From: Holacanthus passer
Taxonomy: Eukaryota; Chordata; Actinopteri; Pomacanthidae
Assembly: GCA_025331565.1 (NCBI GenBank)
Contig: JAFREQ010000078.1
Coordinates: forward strand, 744,001 to 808,000
Reading direction: 5' to 3'
Length of the DNA: 64,000 bases
In this document: piece by piece, positions 27,008 through 39,411 of the stretch
Layout of the letters: every line of letters begins with the position of its first letter
Position numbering within the stretch: position 1 is the stretch's first letter
The notes under the pieces: generated by a model
Told to the model about the DNA's origin: nothing
Database searches by the model: none
What the model saw: only the letters and a program-made list of their open reading frames with translations
Translations under genes and position numbers: made by a program

Positions 27008-30000
27008 TATGCTGCAGTTTGTGCCCGTTAAATTTAAAATTCATTCTGACTAAAAATTAAATACAGTCATGGGTAACCACCTGAGTGAAGCTCTCATTAC
27101 CAGCATTTAATCTCCACAGGTTCTGTTTCAGATAAATGCAGAAAATACAAACCCACCAACGGAAGCTGAACTTCTCACTGATATCAGGTTCACCTAAAGC
27201 CACAAGCACATGATTTAGTGCAATAAAGTTGATATAAAAACCAAGGTGGCACTTTCTCACACACCTGCTGGTTTGTCACTTAACACTGAATTGTGACTGG
27301 ATGCTACAGTACACCGGGACATATATACCACCTACTGTACATCAATATTGCTGCGATATACTGGAGCACCTGGGCGATGCTGAATAGCAGCACTCCAGTC
27401 ATTAACTATGCACCAGCTTGGATTTTACCCTCCTGAGGACTGCACAGGCCTGACAGCTGATGGTATTTCTGAGCACAAACCTGTCCAAATCCAATATTTT
27501 TAAATCTCTCCATGTACTTTAGTCTCTCACACACATTCAGTGCAGCATCTGAATAGTGAATCTTTTTCTGTTGCTTTAGCTTTGTACTCCAGCATTTTGC
27601 ATCTAAAATGAAACAACATCTTACATTCTCTCCAATGGGGTTGCATTTTCATCATTCATCCTATACGGGACTGTATTAGCATTAAAGAGCAGAAATTGGT
27701 GCCTCATTCAAGTTGCCATCCAGGACCAACTGGTCTACATGCTCGGTGCTTGGTCGGGACTTCCTTTGCTCTAAAGTAATATGTCAAATGCACACACCTC
27801 TCTACGACGTCTTGGCCACTCCAGCACGTGTGCTGCTCAACCTCCATCTCATTTTCGCAAAGCATCTCTGGCAGCTCGGAGAAAAACCACTGGTACCGCT
27901 GGATAGAGCCCTCAAACTCCCTGAAAGAGAGAGAGAGATGTGCACGGCTGAATGCTTGGGTTGTTGTTAGAGAGAGTAGGACCGATGTACCATATGCTTT
28001 TATTTGTTCCAATTTAGACCTGTCATGTCCAATTCCCTGTGAAATCCCTTCTGATAGACTCCGGTAAATTACTGAAAACAACACCGGGAGGCAAAACAAG
28101 CTCGTAGCGCTTCTGATAATGACTGCATAATGAAAAGTCCCACGTTTAGGAAATGGCTACATCCTTCAGGAGGATTGATGCATTAAATAATGAAGACGCA
28201 ACGACAGAAAATGAAAGGTTCACTGACAGTTTGGTCTGTGATTATCATTACTGGCGGAGACAGCTTTACACTTTAATGGCCTAAAATCTGCACTGAATAA
28301 TCCTCACAGATCTTTTCAATGATTGTGAATTAGAGTCCAGGGACTCTGATGTTAACTAACAAGGTTCCTTTTTACTCTGGGTCTGCTTTAAGGACTAATG
28401 AATGGACAGAATGGAGTAAGTGACTACTGCAAAAAAACATGAGCACACATTAACAGATGATTAGATGTCTGCCATTTTACATCTTGGTTATTAACAAATA
28501 CTCCTTTGACGATAATTCAAAGTGCGACTGATGGACATGAATTTACCTTGACAGTTTTTTCAGGCTGCGACTCTTGTCTCCTCTGGAACCTTTAAGGAGG
28601 AACGACCTGGTGGGATAAACAATCACAGGAATATTATGTGCAAATTGATTTTCTTCTGCAATGACTGATGGTTGAACGTAAAGAGAACCTCTACTCTGTC
28701 TTTTTTCCTTGAGGGAAGATTCTTGCCCCAGATATTCTAACCACTGACAGACATACATTTCATCAGATATATGTAACTCACCTTCGGGTTTGCTGCTGCA
28801 GGCGCTGATGAGCAGCCGGTGAGGGCGGCGATGTCGCAGGTGACCTGTCTGAGGTTACTGATGTAGCGGGGCTCACGGAGGTCGTGACAGGTGAGGTGGT
28901 GTGATTTGCACTTGGCATAATGGGACCAGCTGCCTGGGATCCGCACACTTTCTCTACCTGAGGAAGAGACAGTTTGCATTAGAGTGTTTTGGAAAGGCTG
29001 ATGATGATGACCTTTTCAGTCTCACATTCCCCCAGGTACCCCTTCAGTGACACCACCCATCATTTCCCAAATGTGTTCTTTTGAAGAGGTTTTAAAGTTA
29101 TTATTTAAAACCTTATTTCATACATGACATTGTGATGCTGGCATTGTTTTTTTCTTCTCAGTAAGTTTAGTCAAGTTTGCACTCGGAGAAGCAGAAACTT
29201 GATGTTTCAACCATCTATCCACCAGCTGTTTCCACATCTCTGCTTGCTTGCCATCTAGTTTTCACCAACTCTCAGCTGTAAAAAATTTACAGCTGACTCA
29301 GGTTGCAGGGAGGCATGTCCTGTGCAGTCTTTTATAGCCTTTTATTTTTTACGCCACATCATAAATTCTATTTTTTCATATTAGCTGAGCTCCACAATCT
29401 TCCCATATAACCCCCCTGGAAATGGTCGGGGAATTACTGATCTAGTCGTACTGAGTCAAAGGCGACTACATTTGCTGACTCACTCCTTCTATATATCCTA
29501 CTACCTTGGTCCAACATTCTTACAAGGAACGGTGAACTTTCCAGAAATTCGATTTATGACACAAAAGCTATCCCACGATAACACCCAACATGCATTTCAG
29601 TCTCAGCTGCCACAAAATTTTCTCAATTCATTTAGTAATCATCTATTAAGCACATCACATATAGACTGTTAAAGGGTTAGGGGTCGGCCTTTGCTGATGT
29701 GTCTCATGAATACGAAGCTTCATCAAATATTCATTCGAGTGGTATTTTCTTATTAGCCACAATTAGCAGTGCAATTATGTTTGTGTGTGTTTGTTTACCT
29801 CTCAGGAATCTACTCTACTAAGTCCACAATGTTCTCTCAAAGTTGGATGGCTACTCTATTTCTTCCTCCAACAGTGTGTGCATGCATGTGTTTGTGTGTC
29901 GTCTGTTTGTCCAGAGATTAGCCACAGAAACTTTCTCATCACTCAGAACCAAGCTGCATTCTGGGTATCGGTTGTCCCGCCAACCACAGTCTTTGTCTGG

Positions 30001-33000
30001 CACTGGATCTGTATTCACACTCACATACACACTCGCAAAACACACACACACACACACAGACTGAGGGGAACCCCAGATTCTCTGAAGAATGAGGCTGTTT
30101 TTAGCCCATCTAGGTACAAGGCTTTTGTGAGGAGATCCAACTGCCAGGCTGAAAGAAAACCCACGGCCTTCCTCGCTCTGTGTCCAAAATTCAAATGACT
30201 TTATTATTGGGGTATATGAGTAAGGATGCTTGAGTAATCTGTTACTGATCCCCTTTCACTGATTTACAGGGGCACATTTTAGGGGCACAATTACTTTAGT
30301 ATTCAAACCTTTTTCAGAAGACTGTCATCCATATGTAGAATACAAAATGTGTTTTATGTACCAATTTAAAGTAAAGAGAGTGTAAAGCAAATGCTACAGC
30401 TTCCCCTCCATCCCATCATCCCCTCTGCTCACTGTGGCAGTAATGCGGGGCCCGTGCAGCTGAGCGTGCAGTATGGCGTCATTCACGTGGTTTCGGACGG
30501 CCAGCAGAGCCAACTCCATGCTGTTGTGGTTGCTGCTGGTTGCTAAAGTAGCAGCTATCCGTTGGAGCAACACCACCAAACTCCCCCAGGGGGCGCCAAG
30601 CTCTGATACACCCATCTGGAGAATGGACAGGAAAAGAGGAGAAATGGGAAGAATGGATGTAGATGAGGAAGAGAAAGAGAATAAGGACATGTTTCAGTGT
30701 TATGTTTTAAATGATTCTTAAAAGCTGGTAAATTTGCTGCATATTGCATATTGCAAATTGATCGTGACATTTTGTTATAATTCAAAAAACAAAAGGATGG
30801 ATGGGGCCAATGATTGGGGATGACTGGCAGTTTCTATCTCATAAGATAAGAGCCAAGAACACATTTTCCATAAACCCAGTCGCCTTCTGTCACAGAGATG
30901 CTGTTCCTCCTTGTCCCTCTCCCTCTTTTCTTTTCCTTCACTGAAGAGGATAAACACTGGAGCTGTTTTTCCATCACACTTTCTTTCGTTCCAAGGAACT
31001 CTCTATCGGAATGAACAGTGCCATCTTCCAAGCTTTGGGCTATGAAGAAGTCTCTCTGTTGTGGGCGCTGTTAAAGCTGTCCAGCAAAATTCAAGGCAGC
31101 CCAGTAAGATGCACAGAGGACACTGCCAATTCCCTTGGCAGTGCTCTCGTTATTTGTCAGTCTAAGACTTGAAGTGGGAATGATTTATTGATGATAAAAT
31201 GCTGTGAATGACTGATTTAGTTATGTGACTGGTGGGAGCGTTACTACTTTTTAATTGCCTCTCCAGAGGCAGAAGGAGACAAACACTGCGAGGCTTCTCG
31301 TGCATCTAAATCAGTATCAGCTACAATACACACACACACACACAACCCGAAAAGAATATGAGATGAACTTCTGCTAATATCCAGACTCCAAATAATTTTG
31401 TGGCGCTCAACATTGCTGATATGACAACTAAAATGATTTACTGAGGCAGAAGGTTTAAAGGAACAGTTCAACATTTTGGAAAATGGGTTTGTTGCATTCT
31501 TACAGCTTTCTGTTTGTGTACTTATTATAAACAAGATATAATGTGGCAATTAGTAAAATGCTATCATAGGTGTATTTTTGAACTTTGGAACTGCCTCCAG
31601 TTTTTATGCTAAGCTAAGCTAATTGCCTCCTACCACTAGCTCCATACTTATGCACAAGTACAATGCTGAATTGAATTAGTATCAGTGTATACAGTAGGTG
31701 CAACTATAATGAAAACATACACACACACAAACACTAAATGCACAAACATTCAAACACTGACCAGACATCCTCTCATAATGTTGACACACAGTCCGGTGCA
31801 GGGCCGTATCAGTGTCAGCCCTCTGCAGTGGGAGCAGTACTGCATCCTCACTAAACCTCGCCCACACTCTCTGGACAGCGTCGCCTTCTCGGTCGCATTC
31901 ACGACCTCCCCGGCCACTCTCAGCAGTCGGCTCAGCGCTCGGCCCGCCCCCAGCGCCCTGGACAGACTGCTGACCAGGAGGCGAGGGTGTGGTCCGAACG
32001 GGCTGACATCCTGTCGTGTCATCCGCAGGCAGTCGTCCTGATTGGCCGAGAGGGAGGAAAAGGACCGGGGTGACGCGTGGCCAATCCCAGGGTTGAGTAG
32101 GCGGCGGTAGACCAACGGGAAAAGGTCATTGTAGAATCGACGCACCGTGTGGTCCAGTGAGGAATTCGAGTCTCCTGAAAGGTGGCGTTTGATGCTGCTG
32201 AACAGCTGAGACACAAGGGGGCGACAGTCGGATGCCAGGGCAGAGTAGGCGCTGTCGAACAGAGTGCTGGTCAGGTTGGATGTGAAGGACACGAGCGACT
32301 CGAAGGTCTCTGGAACAAGAGAGAAGACAGAGAGAAAAAGACAGAAACACGCATTTTATCGAACCATGTGCACGAGTGACAAACACCTTGATAAAAAGTC
32401 AGGGAATCACCAAAGTTACTGAGATGCATCTTCTGGGAACCATGAATGTCTGTGCTAAATGTAATGGTAATGCATCCTCTAATTTGATTGCCATATTCCA
32501 GTCTGGACCAAAGTGGTGGATGGACCAACCAACCGAACAACATGGCCATCATTAGAGCTGTTTGTATGGCTGCTGTGAGACGCACCAAGTTATGCTGTCA
32601 CGGTTTTATAAACCAAATTTTACTGTACTGGATAAAGGTTGTTGTATAAGGTTGTTGGATGTTGTATACAGTAAATCTATTTAAATTTATATTCCAATTA
32701 GCCACAGTCTATATTCCAATTATAAATATTACAAAGACTATGGTCTAGACCTGCTCTATAAGAAAAGTGCCCTGAGATAACTTCTGTTGTGATTTGGCGC
32801 TATATAAATAAAACTTTTAAAAATTAAAAATTTTAATTCATCAATTTCTAATGAGGGTATAACTAACACACATGTGATTCCTGCATGTAAGATGTGTCAT
32901 TTCCATATTTGTGCATACACTAGTTTCCTCTGTCTCACTAACCTTGGACTGACTTTATCCTGATGCATACGAGCCAAAATAGCACACAACTTAATTCATC

Positions 33001-33213
33001 CCTGAGCTCGTTTTCACTACCCTGTTATCTATAGTCAGGTGATAATGAGAGGCCCGACCTCAGGATCCACTGTGTTTCCTGCATCCAACACGGTCTAATA
33101 AAGTGGACAGCACCCTTAACCGAGGCCGTGTGCCCGCAGTGCGTGACAGTGTGTGTGTGTCTATGTTTGAAACTAGCCAAGTAAAAAGGGTGATGTCAAT
33201 CTGATGGCATCCT

Positions 33214-33248
<35 letters not shown>

Positions 33249-36200
33249 ACACAAACTGGATGTAAGAGACCGAGGGGAATCTATTTATCTTTCAAGTCGT
33301 TCAGTCAGTCAATGTGAAAGTTTTGCAAGTTTGTGTGTTGATGTTTTTACAGCCTGAATCTCCAAGAGGGAATTTATTAAATAACTCACAAATCGACTAA
33401 ATAAGGAAATCATTATTAGTCTCCAGGACGGTTTACACAACAGCCACACAGTGTTGGATGAGGCGGCAGAGCTAGCAGAGGCACGGCTCACTTCACTGAG
33501 GTAGTGAGTGAGAACGTCTCACTTTATGTGTTTGCATACCCATGTCCTGGCAATAGCAACACAAATACAGATGGCATCGAGTGACACGGCAAAGAGTCTA
33601 CTCTGGGGGTCATGTGATTACCTCTTTACCCTCTGTGATTGGATGACAGCTGCGCCACGGTGGAGAGGGCACAAGGGTCTTACAGTGCCAGGAGAAACAC
33701 ACGCAAGCATGCAGACACGTATGCACGCACGCACACACACATATACACACAGTGAAGTAATCCACAGGGTGTAAATAGAGCCTGACTACAACCGCTCTGG
33801 GCATGTCTCAGTTTCTCTAGTGGGTTTTAATCACTGTGCTTTGGAGAGGGGATCCTTTGAGATTTAGCTCAGCTGTTGAGGATCGCTGCTGTCGTGCGAA
33901 ATTAATTTCATTCATTAAAGGACTGGTTCACCCAAAACACACAAAAAGCACATTTGAAACTACAGTTATTTTTTTCTGTGCAGGTAGTTTTTGTTTTATA
34001 CCTCCAGGTTTTGTGATATATGGAGCTACTTCCTTGCAAAGAAATGGCTCCTCTGAAAACTTTTGACAGCAAGGTCTCCTGAGAATCCAGCACACTGTTG
34101 CTGAATAGTTATCAAATTTATCTTCCACCTGAAAAATTGATGGCCGAATGCCCATAGGCACCTATGAATGTATGAATGGGATATATAAACACTGTATTAT
34201 CAGGTGTAATTGAACTGTTTTTATTAAATCCATGATGATAAAACAACCTTTGAGGGCATCATTATTATCCTGACTAATATGTTTTAACATTATTTATCAC
34301 CTTTCTTTTTTTCTCAGTTTTCATCACCACAATACAAACCCCATTTACCTCCATAGTATTTTCAGAGGATGATTATCAGGAAGCACATGAAGCTGTCTGC
34401 ACAGGTAGATATCTCTTGAGGTGAATGGAAAATTGTGTTTTTTTGTGATTTACGTAAACTGACTTTCTAAATCACTTTGTTTAAACTTGTCATTTTTCTG
34501 CTTGTCATAATGCAGCAAATTTGGACTTGTCTCCTCTCAGTTACAGCAGTTTCCTCCTCGTTCAGCCCTTCTTTGTGTTTGGGCGCTTTGCATTCATTTT
34601 TACCCATGGACGGTCCAGCCATCCACGGGGCATAAATAGCAGCTGAAACTGAGCCTGAGTGCACTCAGATGTAACAGGGGAGGAGAGAGTGAGAGACAGA
34701 TAGAAAAAGAAAACAGAGAGGTACATGTTTGCCTGCATGTCTGTCTGCTGGGTTTCATCAACTCTGCCCCTCTCATAATCTCCCCTCTGCACGCACACAT
34801 TCATGCACGGCAGCACACACACCAGCTTTCTCTATGACACACACACATGCTCACACAGCCTGGTGAATAGCGTTGAGAGACAAGTGGACAAGCAGAGTAT
34901 TCTTCCTCCTATTCAGAGCAGCCCGTTAGAGAGCGGCTGTTGCCCACAGCAACAACACTTTGCTGCGGATACGTACTGAATGTAAACATTCTCCGTCCCT
35001 CGCTCTCTCATTGGTCAAGAACAAAACCTGATTATCGCAGTGGCGGAGACAGACAGACGGAGAAAGAGGGCGCGGAGTTGTAACAAAGTTTTCCGCTGCT
35101 CCCTCTGAGAGTTTGCTCTCTCAAAGACTCAATCGAACATCAGTTGTTTGTTTGGCGAGCCACCGTGGCGCCTCACAGAATAAACTGGCCTCCCACCACC
35201 ACCCTGACACTAACTAGCTGTTTCATGATGAACACACAAAGTGAGAATGACGGGGGGCTACAGGCACTTGACAGAACTGTTAAAACACCAAGATCACCAC
35301 TGCTATTAAAGTCACTTTGATTTACGGTCTGGAATCAACATTGGTGCTTGTTAATAACAGAGGATCCATAAGGAAAATCATTAATGCAGCATAGCTGAAA
35401 CAGAAACATTGCTTAAGTTAGGGCTGTAACTAATGTTTGTTTTCATTATAGATTAATCTTGGAATATTTTTACACATTTTTTCTGATTATTTGGTCCCTA
35501 AAATGTCAATAAATAGGGAAAACTTCCAACTTCAATTTCCCACAGCCCAAGGTGACGTCTCCATATTACTTGTTCCGTTCAACCAACAGTGCAAAAGCCA
35601 AAAAATGTTCAATCAAAATGATAATAAAAAGAAAACTGCAGCTAATTGCTATGTCTGAGAAACTGAAACAAAATCATTTTTAACATGAAAAAAATCCACT
35701 GACAGACTTTTAGCACTTGTACAAATACAAGAAAATACATTTGACTGTAATGTAAATTGTGTGTGCACAAGATCTCCCTTCACACCTTCATCCCACAGCT
35801 GACAATTTTCCATTTTTTCCATTTTCCATTTTTTCAATTCTCCAAACACGTGTTTCTCTTCAGTAATACACAAAATGAATTAATGTACGAATAGTACTCT
35901 GTAGTCTGCATCTCTTTAACTCACCTTGGTAGGCCTTGGTGTGTCCAGCGATCAGGTACTTAAGCTCAAAGCTGTAGGATCGCATCTTCTGCTGTGTCTC
36001 ACTGCGGACGGCCGCCATGTAGCTGTCCTCCATCTTGCTGGTGCAGCAGCTGGGCCCAGGGTGGACACACACTCGGAGAGACTCGTCTGAAAGACGGAGG
36101 CAGGCGATATAGCTTCAGGCCAGGTCACATTTGCTAAAGATCCACTGATATTTTCACTCACAGAAATGTTAAATCTCATCCAACACAGAGCAGTGGGTGG

Positions 36201-36726
36201 AAGGAAGTATTTCCTGACCTTGGATGAAAAATTTTGAGGTGTACTCACCAAGTTTCTCATGATTAATAGAAGGAATAACATATCTAATAAATGTTAATTT
36301 TTTTTAGAATAAAGGCTCATGTTTTATTTTGCACTTCTCTAAGAAATTTGTTCCTAAAGTTTGTTTTAAGATTCATGAAAATCTCTTATCACTAATTATC
36401 TAACCATTAATAATCCATCTTGTTAATTAGTTAATCAGGGATCAGTGATCTAAAAGCATTCTGTACACAAGACTTTTGACTTTACAAAAATAATTCTACG
36501 TGTGGGTGTGTGTCGTCTATGTATTTCTCATTTTGTGGCCACATAAGTCTGTTTAAGCAGCCATAATGTGTCCTTATAACGTGAATCATTACATTTTAGG
36601 GTGCAGACCTGGGTTAAGGTTAAGTGTACAGGAAATGAATGTAATGTCCTCTGACGTGAAGGAAACACATGGAAACACAACGGATGCATTGTGTCAATGA
36701 GGGTCCTCACAAGTGTAGAAGTACAA

Positions 36727-36767
<41 letters not shown>

Positions 36768-36877
36768 GTACAGTCTGACTTTGGTGGACTGCTGTAAGCC
36801 AAGCTGTCAAGCAGGCTGACTGAGATCAAGGGAGAGAGAGAGATGAGAGGAATGAACCATCCACCTATGTCTGACCT

Positions 36878-36931
<54 letters not shown>

Positions 36932-39411
36932 AGACCTGTGTCAAACTTTCAGCTATTCATATTAGCACTGGCTGGCCATGGAATACATTACTGAGATAGT
37001 TCCTATTTATTGGAAATGCGATGTTGCATTCCTCATTTACAAGTGGGGCAGCAGGTTGGTCGGGAGCCAGACTACAGGTCACCTGCTCACTTACTGCATT
37101 GAGGTTTAAGTCTGGAAGCAAGCAGCCCAACACCAACTCTGTCAGCATGTCTCAAAATGATTAATTAAACTAGGCTGAAGGTCCACTTACTGGAAATGTT
37201 CCAGAGCTTTCAGCTGCATCACGTGGCCTTCATCGGCAGATGGAGTTTGCTCAGTTGTCATAGAGATGGCTCCATTGTAATCACATGATATATGTATGGG
37301 ATTTCTGTCACATGATAACAGATGGCCGTACAGTATATGGGGACAGACTGTAATCCCCATCTGTGATCCAGGCTGAAAATGGACCTTCTGTTCAGAATTC
37401 TTTTGTGAAAGGACGGTGAGGAAGCTCATTTCAGTGGGAAGTTTAGGAGACTTTTAACAACATTTTCAGAGCGACTGCCTTGTTTGTTCCACTTGAATAA
37501 TGGAAGCAAAGACCATGACAAGGCCAGGGAGTGGTGCATTTGTCCAATCAAGACAATGTGTCCGGCAAGGAGAGCACTGCTATTCAACTGTTATACAATA
37601 ATAATTCATCCATATAATTCCTCCAGTCCCACATCACATCAAAAGACTCCTGTGCAGGGATGTCATGCAAATATTCTCCTGTGGTAAACATTTATGATTA
37701 GCAGACATCTCTGTCTAATAATGCAAAGGCCACCACCATATATTGTTAACTAGCTGTTAACAACCACAAGCTCATTGCACAGTTTTTGCAGTAGCAGTAA
37801 TATTGCAGGAGTAGTACAGTGCCTTCCCTCTAATTTGGCTGTTACAGGCTATTACTGTAAAATATGTGCCATCAACACAGGCAAACAATTAGCCCCAAAG
37901 GACTTACAGTTTTACAGATATAGCAGAGACCCCTCATTCAGCTGAGTGTTATCTACTGATGTCTGGCACAGATTTCCTTGTACCTGCTGATTATAGCTAG
38001 ATGATTAACATCTGATTCTTATGCATTTTAATGAACTGTATAATCATGATAAGGAGACGATCTATGTTATGTCAAGATTACAAGAAAATAAAGCTTGTTA
38101 TCTCCAGATCTATATCATCCAACACTTGTCTCCACTTCCCAGGGAAATCTGAAATCACTGCCAACATGATGACTCCAGGAGATCACCTTTTTGTTGTTTC
38201 TGTCTGGGCACAGTTACATTTAAAATGATGATCTCCTATTCAACAATTCAGAACTGGTCGCTCACTCAGTGCAGGGCTGTAAAATTGTGCAAATAGAGTC
38301 TCAGGAGCCAGACAAAATCTCACATTTACATTTAGAAAGCAGCATCTTAAACACCACCACTTATAGCCAAGTATGCTTTCAAGAGCTCTATATAAGTGTT
38401 GCAGACTATTTAGGTCAGTTTTCAATAGAGATAGCTTCTCTCTCTAAGAAGAGTTGGCGGCACAGTGATGATCCCTTTTATTTGGAATGTGGCCCTGCAT
38501 TTCTAAAGCTATGAGTTTAAATCCTACATAAGGATACAAGTCACACACAAATCTCATTGCAGGAGAAATATCAAGTTGGAGTTTGTGGAGTGATTATTAA
38601 ACATGTGTGAAATATAGTGATTCTTTAAAATTATTTTCAGCACACAAATGTTGTCAAGCTCACCTCAACAATATTACACGAATGTGTAAGTGTGTGACAC
38701 TCAACACCAAGTTTACACAGAAGTATATATTTCATCTACAGAGATCTTTATAGTACTTTATTGTACTGTGGTTTGTAGGGAAGCATTTTGATCCTTTAAG
38801 TAAGTAACACTCAATTACAATTATATTATGATTTATTATTATTATGCATATATTAAGCTGCACATGTATTATTGCTTATTATTATGCCTCATTCATAGTC
38901 AAACCACATTAAGATGTTTTGTCTTGGTGGAGGTTTTATACACTGTTCCTAGTTTAATTCGTAGCACTGCATTGCAACTTATAAACTTATGTTTTGAATG
39001 TAACATCTGCAGGGTAATGAGTAAAAAGATGTCAGATAAATGCATTAAAATTGCATTTGAAATGTAGTGGAGTAAAAGCACAAAGTAGCACAAAATGGAA
39101 ATACTCAAGTAAAGTTGGACTAGCTCACTCCAGTACAATGCTTGAGTAAAAGCACTTAGTTACATTTCATCTGTATGTATTTGAGTCTGACACAGAGTTT
39201 CCAGGCTGCTGTGTCCAGGGGGGGCTGACTGACCTGCTCCCGGCCTGTCCGGCACCAGCTCCACCGGGCCTATCTGCCGCATCATGTAGGCTGTCTTCAC
39301 CTCATGACAGCTGTCCACATCGGCTGACCTGCAGCCGGGCTCCGGCACGAACACCACAGCAAACACGATCAGCCAAAACAAGTCCACGTTTTGTGAGGCT
39401 GCGCGGAACAT
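10669..39411 (-). CDS. gpc5: Glypican, GPC5-like (gene-level; terminal exon not found)
   Basis: Heparan sulfate proteoglycan expected at the cell surface, where glypicans modulate Hedgehog, Wnt, FGF and BMP ligands. Nine exons (listed separately) join in phase to give 564 codons. Visible in order: an N-terminal signal peptide; a CCTSKMEDSY segment matching the glypican CC(T/S)RKMEE motif; the central block with CLRMTRQDVSPFG and MQYCSHCRGLTLIRPC, which resembles GPC5 more than GPC3; a CWSGQDVVER segment; a RVVGSTLKAQ segment; and an acidic stretch with Ser-Gly dipeptides (DDCDDEDGC) like the GPC5 attachment region. The last exon, with the hydrophobic GPI signal, is not recognised and may lie below base 1. 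Which teleost gpc5 paralogue this is cannot be decided here. Family assignment is firm; choice of GPC5 over GPC3 rests on remembered family sequences. Confidence 0.9.
16739..17262. mobile_element. Non-autonomous TIR transposon, copy 1 (in gpc5 intron)
   Basis: Left end CAACACTGTTTCCAATAAAG and right end TTTTTGGAATCAGGGTTGTA are inverted repeats with mismatches. The interior (about 16.93-17.13 kb) matches, in reverse complement, the interior of the element at 59261-59789. The ends resemble an abundant teleost MITE. No transposase frame is present. Superfamily (hAT or Tc1/mariner-like) is not determined. Confidence 0.82.
17605..17654. repeat. (CA)n microsatellite
   Basis: About 50-bp CA run in a gpc5 intron. 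Confidence 0.98.
18780..18900 (-). CDS. gpc5: gpc5 coding exon 8
   Basis: A 121-nt exon, phase 2 to 0, with a TCTATAG acceptor and GTAAAC donor. YAGRVVGSTLKAQRENPEM aligns with GPC5 YTQRVVGNGIKAQSGNPEV. It lies about 8.9 kb from exon 7 across a repeat-rich intron. Confidence 0.88.
18956..18997. repeat. (GT)n microsatellite next to gpc5 exon 8
   Basis: GT run about 55 bp upstream (gene sense) of gpc5 exon 8. Confidence 0.98.
24025..24071. repeat. (CA)n microsatellite
   Basis: CA run in a gpc5 intron. Confidence 0.98.
26463..26494. repeat. (TG)n microsatellite
   Basis: First of a cluster of TG-rich tracts reaching about 26.85 kb. Confidence 0.97.
26963..27005. repeat. (CA)n microsatellite
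   Basis: CA run with one interruption, facing the TG-rich cluster upstream. Confidence 0.97.
27798..27920 (-). CDS. gpc5: gpc5 coding exon 7
   Basis: A 123-nt exon, phase 2 to 2, with a TTTCAG acceptor after a CT-rich tract. Sequence REFEGSIQRYQWFFSELPEM, then LCENE and CWSGQDVVER, matches the glypican pattern with a final Cys before the CW(N/S)G motif. Confidence 0.9.
28547..28606 (-). CDS. gpc5: gpc5 coding exon 6 (small basic exon)
   Basis: A 60-nt exon, phase 2 to 2, with a CCACCAG acceptor and GTAAAT donor. It encodes a short basic segment (SFLLKGSRGDKSRSLKKL). Phase agrees with both neighbours. There is little direct family similarity, so this exon is the least certain of the set. Confidence 0.7.
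28782..28957 (-). CDS. gpc5: gpc5 coding exon 5 (Ser/Thr/Pro-rich linker)
   Basis: This 176-nt exon is phase 0 to 2, with a CTCAG acceptor and AGGTGAGT donor. It opens with VEKVCG, the counterpart of GPC5 VNRICG. The rest is a Thr/Ser/Pro-rich segment (TTSPVTTSVSPATSV, SPATSPPSPA) that looks like a mucin-type flexible linker. Confidence 0.82.
30433..30615 (-). CDS. gpc5: gpc5 coding exon 4
   Basis: This 183-nt exon is phase 0 to 0, residues 297-357, with a TCTCCAG acceptor and GTGAGC donor. MGVSELGAPW aligns with GPC5 AHMAELNPHW, and HVNDAILHAQLHG aligns with GPC5 LVNDAVLQAHLNG. Confidence 0.88.
30616..31761. other. gpc5 intron 3 with a dispersed-repeat fragment
   Basis: At about 31.45-31.64 kb is a stretch beginning AGGAACAGTTCAACATTTTGG and ending with TATGCTAAGCTAAGCTAA. 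It resembles a teleost MITE family and is related to the element at about 47.30-47.65 kb. Nothing else was recognised. Confidence 0.5.
31762..32309 (-). CDS. gpc5: gpc5 coding exon 3 (large central exon)
   Basis: This 548-nt exon covers residues 114-296, phase 1 to 0. It contains FYNDLFPLVYRRLLNPG, DDCLRMTRQDVSPFG, ECGRGLVRMQYCSHCRG and CVNIMRGCL, the most conserved glypican block. The VSPFG and MQYC..C wording is closest to GPC5. Candidate N-glycosylation sites NLTS, NSSL and NATE are visible. Confidence 0.93.
32310..35924. other. gpc5 intron 2: repeats, no gene recognised
   Basis: It holds a dispersed-family fragment at about 32.40-32.53 kb (near TTCTGGGAACCATGAATGTC), a CA microsatellite at 33.21 kb and a probable MITE-like fragment at about 33.92-34.39 kb (starting GGACTGGTTCACCC). 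No exon is supported. Confidence 0.55.
33214..33246. repeat. (CA)n microsatellite
   Basis: CA run in gpc5 intron 2. Confidence 0.97.
35925..36086 (-). CDS. gpc5: gpc5 coding exon 2
   Basis: The exon has a TTTCAG acceptor and GTGAGT donor, 162 nt, phase 1 in and 1 out, residues 60-113. It holds VCVHPGPSCCTSKMEDSY and FELKYLIAGHTKAYQ, matching the glypican Cys-Cys motif and the following helix. Confidence 0.9.
36731..36760. repeat. (GT)n microsatellite
   Basis: GT run about 120 bp before a CA run. Confidence 0.97.
36879..36931. repeat. (AC)n microsatellite
   Basis: AC run complementary to 36731-36760. Confidence 0.98.
39234..39411 (-). CDS. gpc5: gpc5 coding exon 1 (signal peptide)
   Basis: The ATG lies at 39411-39409. 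A hydrophobic stretch (LFWLIVFAVVFV) forms the signal peptide, followed by mature sequence with the first conserved Cys (DSCHEVK). The exon ends after GCA G at a GT donor, phase 1, at about residue 60. This start is chosen because it directly precedes the signal peptide. Confidence 0.85.

Larger units (their letters stand above)
18901..27797. other. gpc5 intron 7: no gene recognised
   Basis: Nearly 9 kb without a supported exon. It carries CA/GT microsatellites near 18.96, 24.03, 26.46, 26.63 and 26.97 kb. Short frames here lack splice support or family similarity. Confidence 0.7.
36087..39233. other. gpc5 intron 1: no gene recognised
   Basis: About 3.1 kb, with a GT microsatellite at 36.73 kb and a CA microsatellite at 36.88 kb. 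No coding or RNA gene recognised. Confidence 0.65.

Noticed and set aside
26311..27031. Cys/Val-rich frames of 80-121 residues
   Set aside because: They come from TG-rich repeats in a gpc5 intron.
30473..30721. Plus-strand 82-residue frame opposite gpc5 exon 4
   Set aside because: Antisense shadow of a well-supported glypican exon.
31685..32041. Plus-strand 118-residue frame opposite gpc5 exon 3
   Set aside because: Antisense shadow of the GC-rich exon; no independent evidence.
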